Source: Chloroflexota bacterium (lineage in GTDB: Bacteria > Chloroflexota > Limnocylindria > QHBO01). From it: 7,837 nt of DNA. Made by a program: the position numbers and the translations under genes. The notes under the pieces are model-generated. The model made no database searches. It was not told the origin of the DNA and saw only the letters and a program-made list of their open reading frames with translations. Positions 5,808 to 7,837 of the stretch are shown in pieces. Location of the stretch: the NCBI GenBank assembly GCA_029865285.1, contig JAOUHE010000077.1, positions 1 to 7,837 on the forward strand. The letters run 5' to 3'. Every line of letters starts with the position of its first letter. The first letter of the stretch is position 1.

Positions 5808-7148
5808 TCAATCGGAGTAGATCATCTCCCGCACCGCGCTCACCTCGCGACGCATCTCATCGTTTTCGAGCAACTCTCGGGCAATCTTGTCGTAGGCGTG
5901 CAGCACGGTGGAATGGTCTCGCCCGCCGAGCTCGGCGCCGATACGCAGCAGCGAGATATCGGTTTCTTCGCGGATCAGGTACATCGCGATCTGGCGCGGC
6001 ACCACGATGGCCCGGTCGCGCTTGCTGGACCGGAGCTGATCCAGGTTCACGCCGTAGTAGTCGGCGACCGCCCGCACGATGCGCTGGGGGGTAATCGACC
6101 GCTTCTTCGGGTTGTACATGACGTTGCTGAGCACCGCGCTCGCCAACTCGTTGTTGATCGGCATGCCGGACATCGAGGCATAGGCGACGACCCGGTTGAG
6201 CGCGCCCTCGAGCTCGCGGACGTTGCTAACCACCTTGCGGGCGATGAACTCGATCACCTCGGCCGGGATCAGGTTCACCTGGTCCTCGGCCTTGCTCCGA
6301 AGGATGGCGATGCGCGTCTCAAGGTCGGGCGGGGTCAGGTCGGCGATCAGGCCCCACTCGAACCGGGAGCGGAGCCGCTCCTCCAAGGTGGTGATCGCCT
6401 TGGGGGGTCGGTCGCTGGAGAGCACGATCTGCTTGCCAGCCTCGTGGATCGTGTTGAAGGTGTGGAAGAACTCCTCCTGGGTCCGCTCGCGATCGGCGAT
6501 GAACTGGATGTCGTCGATCAGCAGCACGTCGATGCGGCGGTACCGATTCCGGAAGTCCTCCATCTTCTGCTCGCGGATGGAGTTGATGAAGTCGTTCGTG
6601 AACTTCTCGCTGGTGGCGTACAGGATCCGCTTGCGGGGGAACTTGGCCGCAACCGCGTTGCCGATGGCGTGCATCAGGTGGGTCTTGCCAAGCCCGACTC
6701 CTCCGTACAGGAAGAGGGGGTTGTAGGCGTGCCCGGGCCGTTCGGCGACCGACAGGGCGGCGGCGTGCGCGAGGCGATTCGCGCTGCCGACGATGAAGTT
6801 GCTGAAGGCGTAGCGCCCGCTCAGGTTGACCGTGTTGCCGCCGGCGGACGCCGGAGGCAGGGGGAGCGAGTCATCGTCGGCTTGCGCCGGGACCGGGCCC
6901 GGGGCGTCTGCGACCACGAACTCGACCTGGACCGATCCGCCCACCACCCGTGCCAGCGTCTGGCTGATGAGGGTTCGGTATCGGTTGTCGAGCCAGTCAC
7001 GCGCGAAGCCGTTCGGCGCGGCGATGCGATAGCGGTTCTCATCGAGGTCGACGAGGGACGTGTCCTTCAGCCAGGTCTCGAAGTTGGCCGGCGAGAGACT
7101 GACCTGCAGCTCACCGAGGACGGCACGCCACACCTGCTTCGCATCCAT
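5808..7148 (-). CDS. dnaA: Chromosomal replication initiator protein DnaA
   Basis: The AAA+ initiator that binds DnaA boxes and melts oriC. From the chosen ATG it has 446 residues: domain I (about 1-80, VWRAVLGELQVSLSPANFETWL), a short Pro/Ala-rich linker (about 81-106), the AAA+ domain III and the DNA-binding domain IV (about 340-446). Walker A is GGVGLGKT (149-156), Walker B LLIDDIQ (209-215), sensor 1 LSSDRPP (243-249), the arginine finger is probably R262 in SRFEWGL, and sensor 2 Arg is R311 in NVRELEGALNRV. The domain IV signature is ELGGRDHSTVLHA (406-418), with Leu where many DnaAs have Phe. The frame stays open to 7319, but homology begins at MDAKQVWRAV and the likely promoter lies at 7255-7284, so the ATG at 7148 is preferred. 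GGGAG lies ten bases upstream. Downstream is oriC, then dnaN. Confidence 0.97.
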   Translation of the reverse strand: MDAKQVWRAVLGELQVSLSPANFETWLKDTSLVDLDENRYRIAAPNGFARDWLDNRYRTLISQTLARVVGGSVQVEFVVADAPGPVPAQADDDSLPLPPASAGGNTVNLSGRYAFSNFIVGSANRLAHAAALSVAERPGHAYNPLFLYGGVGLGKTHLMHAIGNAVAAKFPRKRILYATSEKFTNDFINSIREQKMEDFRNRYRRIDVLLIDDIQFIADRERTQEEFFHTFNTIHEAGKQIVLSSDRPPKAITTLEERLRSRFEWGLIADLTPPDLETRIAILRSKAEDQVNLIPAEVIEFIARKVVSNVRELEGALNRVVAYASMSGMPINNELASAVLSNVMYNPKKRSITPQRIVRAVADYYGVNLDQLRSSKRDRAIVVPRQIAMYLIREETDISLLRIGAELGGRDHSTVLHAYDKIARELLENDEMRREVSAVREMIYSD

Positions 7149-7254
7149 CAATAGCCGTCTCCCAACCGAACTGACTGCGCCACACCGAAACCTGACGGGA
7201 CTCCCTCGGGGCGCATGGACCGCGTCACGGGTCTCTGGCGTCGGGGGTCGCGGT

Positions 7255-7284
7255 AGTGTAGCAGCAGCCATTCCGAGCAGGCAA
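7255..7284 (-). promoter_or_regulatory. Probable dnaA promoter
   Basis: On the minus strand, -35 TTGCCT (7284-7279) and -10 TACACT (7260-7255) are separated by 18 bases, a fair match to the housekeeping sigma consensus. Transcription would start near 7248, about 100 bases before the dnaA ATG. It is arranged back to back with the rpmH promoter. Confidence 0.55.
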
Positions 7285-7290
7285 CGGATT

Positions 7291-7299
7291 CGTCGACAA
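7291..7299 (-). promoter_or_regulatory. Weak DnaA-box-like site between divergent promoters
   Basis: TTGTCGACG matches TTGTCCACA at seven of nine positions. It lies just upstream of the dnaA -35 and about 14 bases upstream of the rpmH -35. The mismatches include the core, so binding is uncertain. Confidence 0.3.
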
Positions 7300-7312
7300 G
7301 CCGCCCCGAGGT

Positions 7313-7342
7313 TTGACACCCCTACGGCGCCATCGGTAGAAT
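7313..7342 (+). promoter_or_regulatory. Strong rpmH promoter
   Basis: A perfect -35 TTGACA (7313-7318) and a good -10 TAGAAT (7337-7342; one mismatch from TATAAT) with an 18-base spacer. Predicted start near 7349-7350, giving an rpmH leader of about 117 bases. This is the best promoter match in the window, fitting the high expression needed for a ribosomal protein. Confidence 0.85.
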
Positions 7343-7359
7343 CCGCTCGCAGAGTGAGA

Positions 7360-7408
7360 CGGGTACCCGCGAGGGAGACATCGCGTGAGGCTGGCTAGAA
7401 TGCCAGCC
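7360..7408 (+). repeat. Serial inverted repeats in the rpmH leader
   Basis: Three dyads occur in series: the palindrome CGGGTACCCG (7360-7369), CGCGA/TCGCG (7368-7372 and 7381-7385, eight-base loop), and GGCTGGC/GCCAGCC (7389-7395 and 7402-7408, six-base loop TAGAAT). The third is a perfect seven-pair, GC-rich stem and the most convincing. It is followed by mixed sequence with only a short TTTT at 7418-7421, so a terminator is not clear. The first two overlap and could not form together. Confidence 0.55.
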
Positions 7409-7466
7409 GTTCGTGCGTTTTCAGACCCGCTTCGCCGCCGTTGAACGAGGGAAGCACGCACCGACG

Positions 7467-7601
7467 ATGAAGAGGACCTATCAGCCCAAGAAGCGCGCCC
7501 GGAAGCGCGAACATGGCTTCCGCGCCCGCATGTCTTCGAAGGGCGGTCGTCGCGTGCTGGCCCGGCGTCGAGCCAAGGGGCGCGAGAAGCTGAGCGTCTG
7601 A
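7467..7601 (+). CDS. rpmH: 50S ribosomal protein L34
   Basis: A 44-residue, very basic ribosomal protein of the large subunit. MKRTYQPKKRARKREHGFRA is the diagnostic N-terminus, followed by RMSSKGGRRVLARRRAKGREKLSV, matching the family over its whole length. The frame extends upstream to 7413, but the family start is the ATG at 7467. GAGGG at 7447-7451 lies about 15 bases upstream, rather far for a standard ribosome-binding site. It is transcribed divergently from dnaA from the promoter at 7313-7342 and is followed after 17 bases by rnpA, the usual operon pair. Confidence 0.98.
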   Translation: MKRTYQPKKRARKREHGFRARMSSKGGRRVLARRRAKGREKLSV

Positions 7602-7618
7602 CGGCGACGAGACCCTCC

Positions 7619-7837
7619 ATGCCGCCCCTCGTCATGTTGCGGCGCACGGCGGACTTCGACGCCCTCGGTCGCCAGGGTACGGCCCGCTCGAACCGACTGC
7701 TGGTCCTGCGATCGCTGCGGACCGACGGTTCGACGACAAGGGTCGGGCTGAGCACCCCGCGATCGCTCGGCGGCGCAGTTCAGCGCAATCGGGTGAGGCG
7801 TCGGCTGCGCCAGGTTCTTCGGGAGCAAATCGGCGCC
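7619..7837 (+). CDS. rnpA: Ribonuclease P protein component (3' truncated by window)
   Basis: The protein subunit of RNase P, which aids the catalytic RNA in removing 5' leaders from tRNA precursors. Seventy-three codons are visible, with no stop before the window edge; the family is usually about 110-130 residues. Diagnostic elements are LRRTADFDALGRQG (7-20), the central strand TRVGLSTPRSLGGAV (40-54), and the RNR motif QRNRVRRRLRQVLRE (55-69) that contacts the RNA. STPRSLG stands where SRKVG is common. ATG 7619 is the first start; ATG 7634 (residue 6, MLRRTADF) is an equally credible start. No clear Shine-Dalgarno is seen. It follows rpmH by 17 bases and is probably cotranscribed with it. 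Confidence 0.95.
   Translation, partial: MPPLVMLRRTADFDALGRQGTARSNRLLVLRSLRTDGSTTRVGLSTPRSLGGAVQRNRVRRRLRQVLREQIGA

Larger units (their letters stand above)
7149..7466. other. Divergent dnaA/rpmH intergenic region
   Basis: This 318-base gap contains no credible gene. It holds a probable dnaA promoter on the minus strand (7255-7284), a strong rpmH promoter on the plus strand (7313-7342), one weak DnaA-box-like site between them (7291-7299), a roughly 100-base dnaA leader and a roughly 117-base rpmH leader with inverted repeats. In the dnaA leader, TTCGGTGTGG (7180-7189) and TTCGGTTGGG (7161-7170) form an imperfect direct repeat with a 19-base period and unknown meaning. Confidence 0.8.

Noticed and set aside
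4294..7154. Long plus-strand open frames opposite dnaN, oriC and dnaA (4294-5670 and 5619-7154)
   Set aside because: They are antisense to unmistakable dnaN and dnaA, one runs across the origin, and their translations show no family features.
7149..7319. N-terminal extension of DnaA to a start at 7319
   Set aside because: Domain I homology begins at MDAKQVWRAV (ATG 7148). The extra 57 residues are low-complexity and would overlap the predicted dnaA promoter.
7375..7401. Second rpmH promoter using TAGAAT at 7396-7401
   Set aside because: The only partial -35 (GAGACA, 7375-7380) is 15 bases away, and the hexamer lies in the loop of a perfect stem. The promoter at 7313-7342 is much better.
1..7837. 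Mobile element, CRISPR array, tRNA, defence or toxin-antitoxin system
   Set aside because: No transposase or integrase motifs, no regularly spaced repeats, no tRNA-like cloverleaf, and all genes are core origin genes or their close neighbours. I found no evidence for a wholly new system beyond the unusual 740-residue protein.

Overview
This window is the replication-origin neighbourhood of a GC-rich bacterial chromosome. Read on the minus strand it runs dnaA, an intergenic oriC candidate, dnaN, recF, dciA (DUF721), a large membrane protein and a bifunctional-nuclease-family (DUF151) protein. Diverging from dnaA on the plus strand are rpmH and the first 73 codons of rnpA, which runs off the window. 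The rnpA-rpmH / dnaA-dnaN-recF arrangement is the classic conserved origin layout of many bacteria. The strong GC bias, the recF-dciA coupling and the style of the DUF151 protein suggest Chloroflexota (possibly an uncultured soil or freshwater lineage), with Actinomycetota as the alternative. This taxonomic guess is inference only.

Layout. Positions 24-554 hold the DUF151 protein and 574-2796 a 740-residue protein with a PP2C-like N-terminus, one membrane span and an NHL-like propeller C-terminus. dciA is at 2843-3193, recF at 3190-4353 (the two overlap by GTGA) and dnaN at 4390-5517. The 290-base gap at 5518-5807 carries five DnaA-box-like sites, a relatively AT-rich stretch, a tandem 10-mer and a hairpin. 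dnaA is at 5808-7148. The 318-base gap at 7149-7466 holds back-to-back promoters for dnaA and rpmH and a structured rpmH leader. rpmH is at 7467-7601 and rnpA starts at 7619.

How the genes fit together. DnaA opens oriC, DciA helps load or operate the replicative helicase, DnaN is the sliding clamp and RecF acts at gaps and stalled forks. rpmH and rnpA supply ribosomal protein L34 and the RNase P protein. The minus-strand genes from dnaN to the DUF151 gene are tightly spaced (gaps of 36, overlap 4, 46 and 20 bases-scale) and could be one transcription unit.

The least ordinary part is the 740-residue protein. Its N-terminal half follows the PP2C (PPM) fold pattern, but the aspartates that bind the catalytic metals appear to be replaced at every recognisable site. 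It looks like a membrane-anchored pseudophosphatase joined to an extracytoplasmic propeller, lying where many origin regions have gyrB. No mobile element, CRISPR array, tRNA or defence system is visible.
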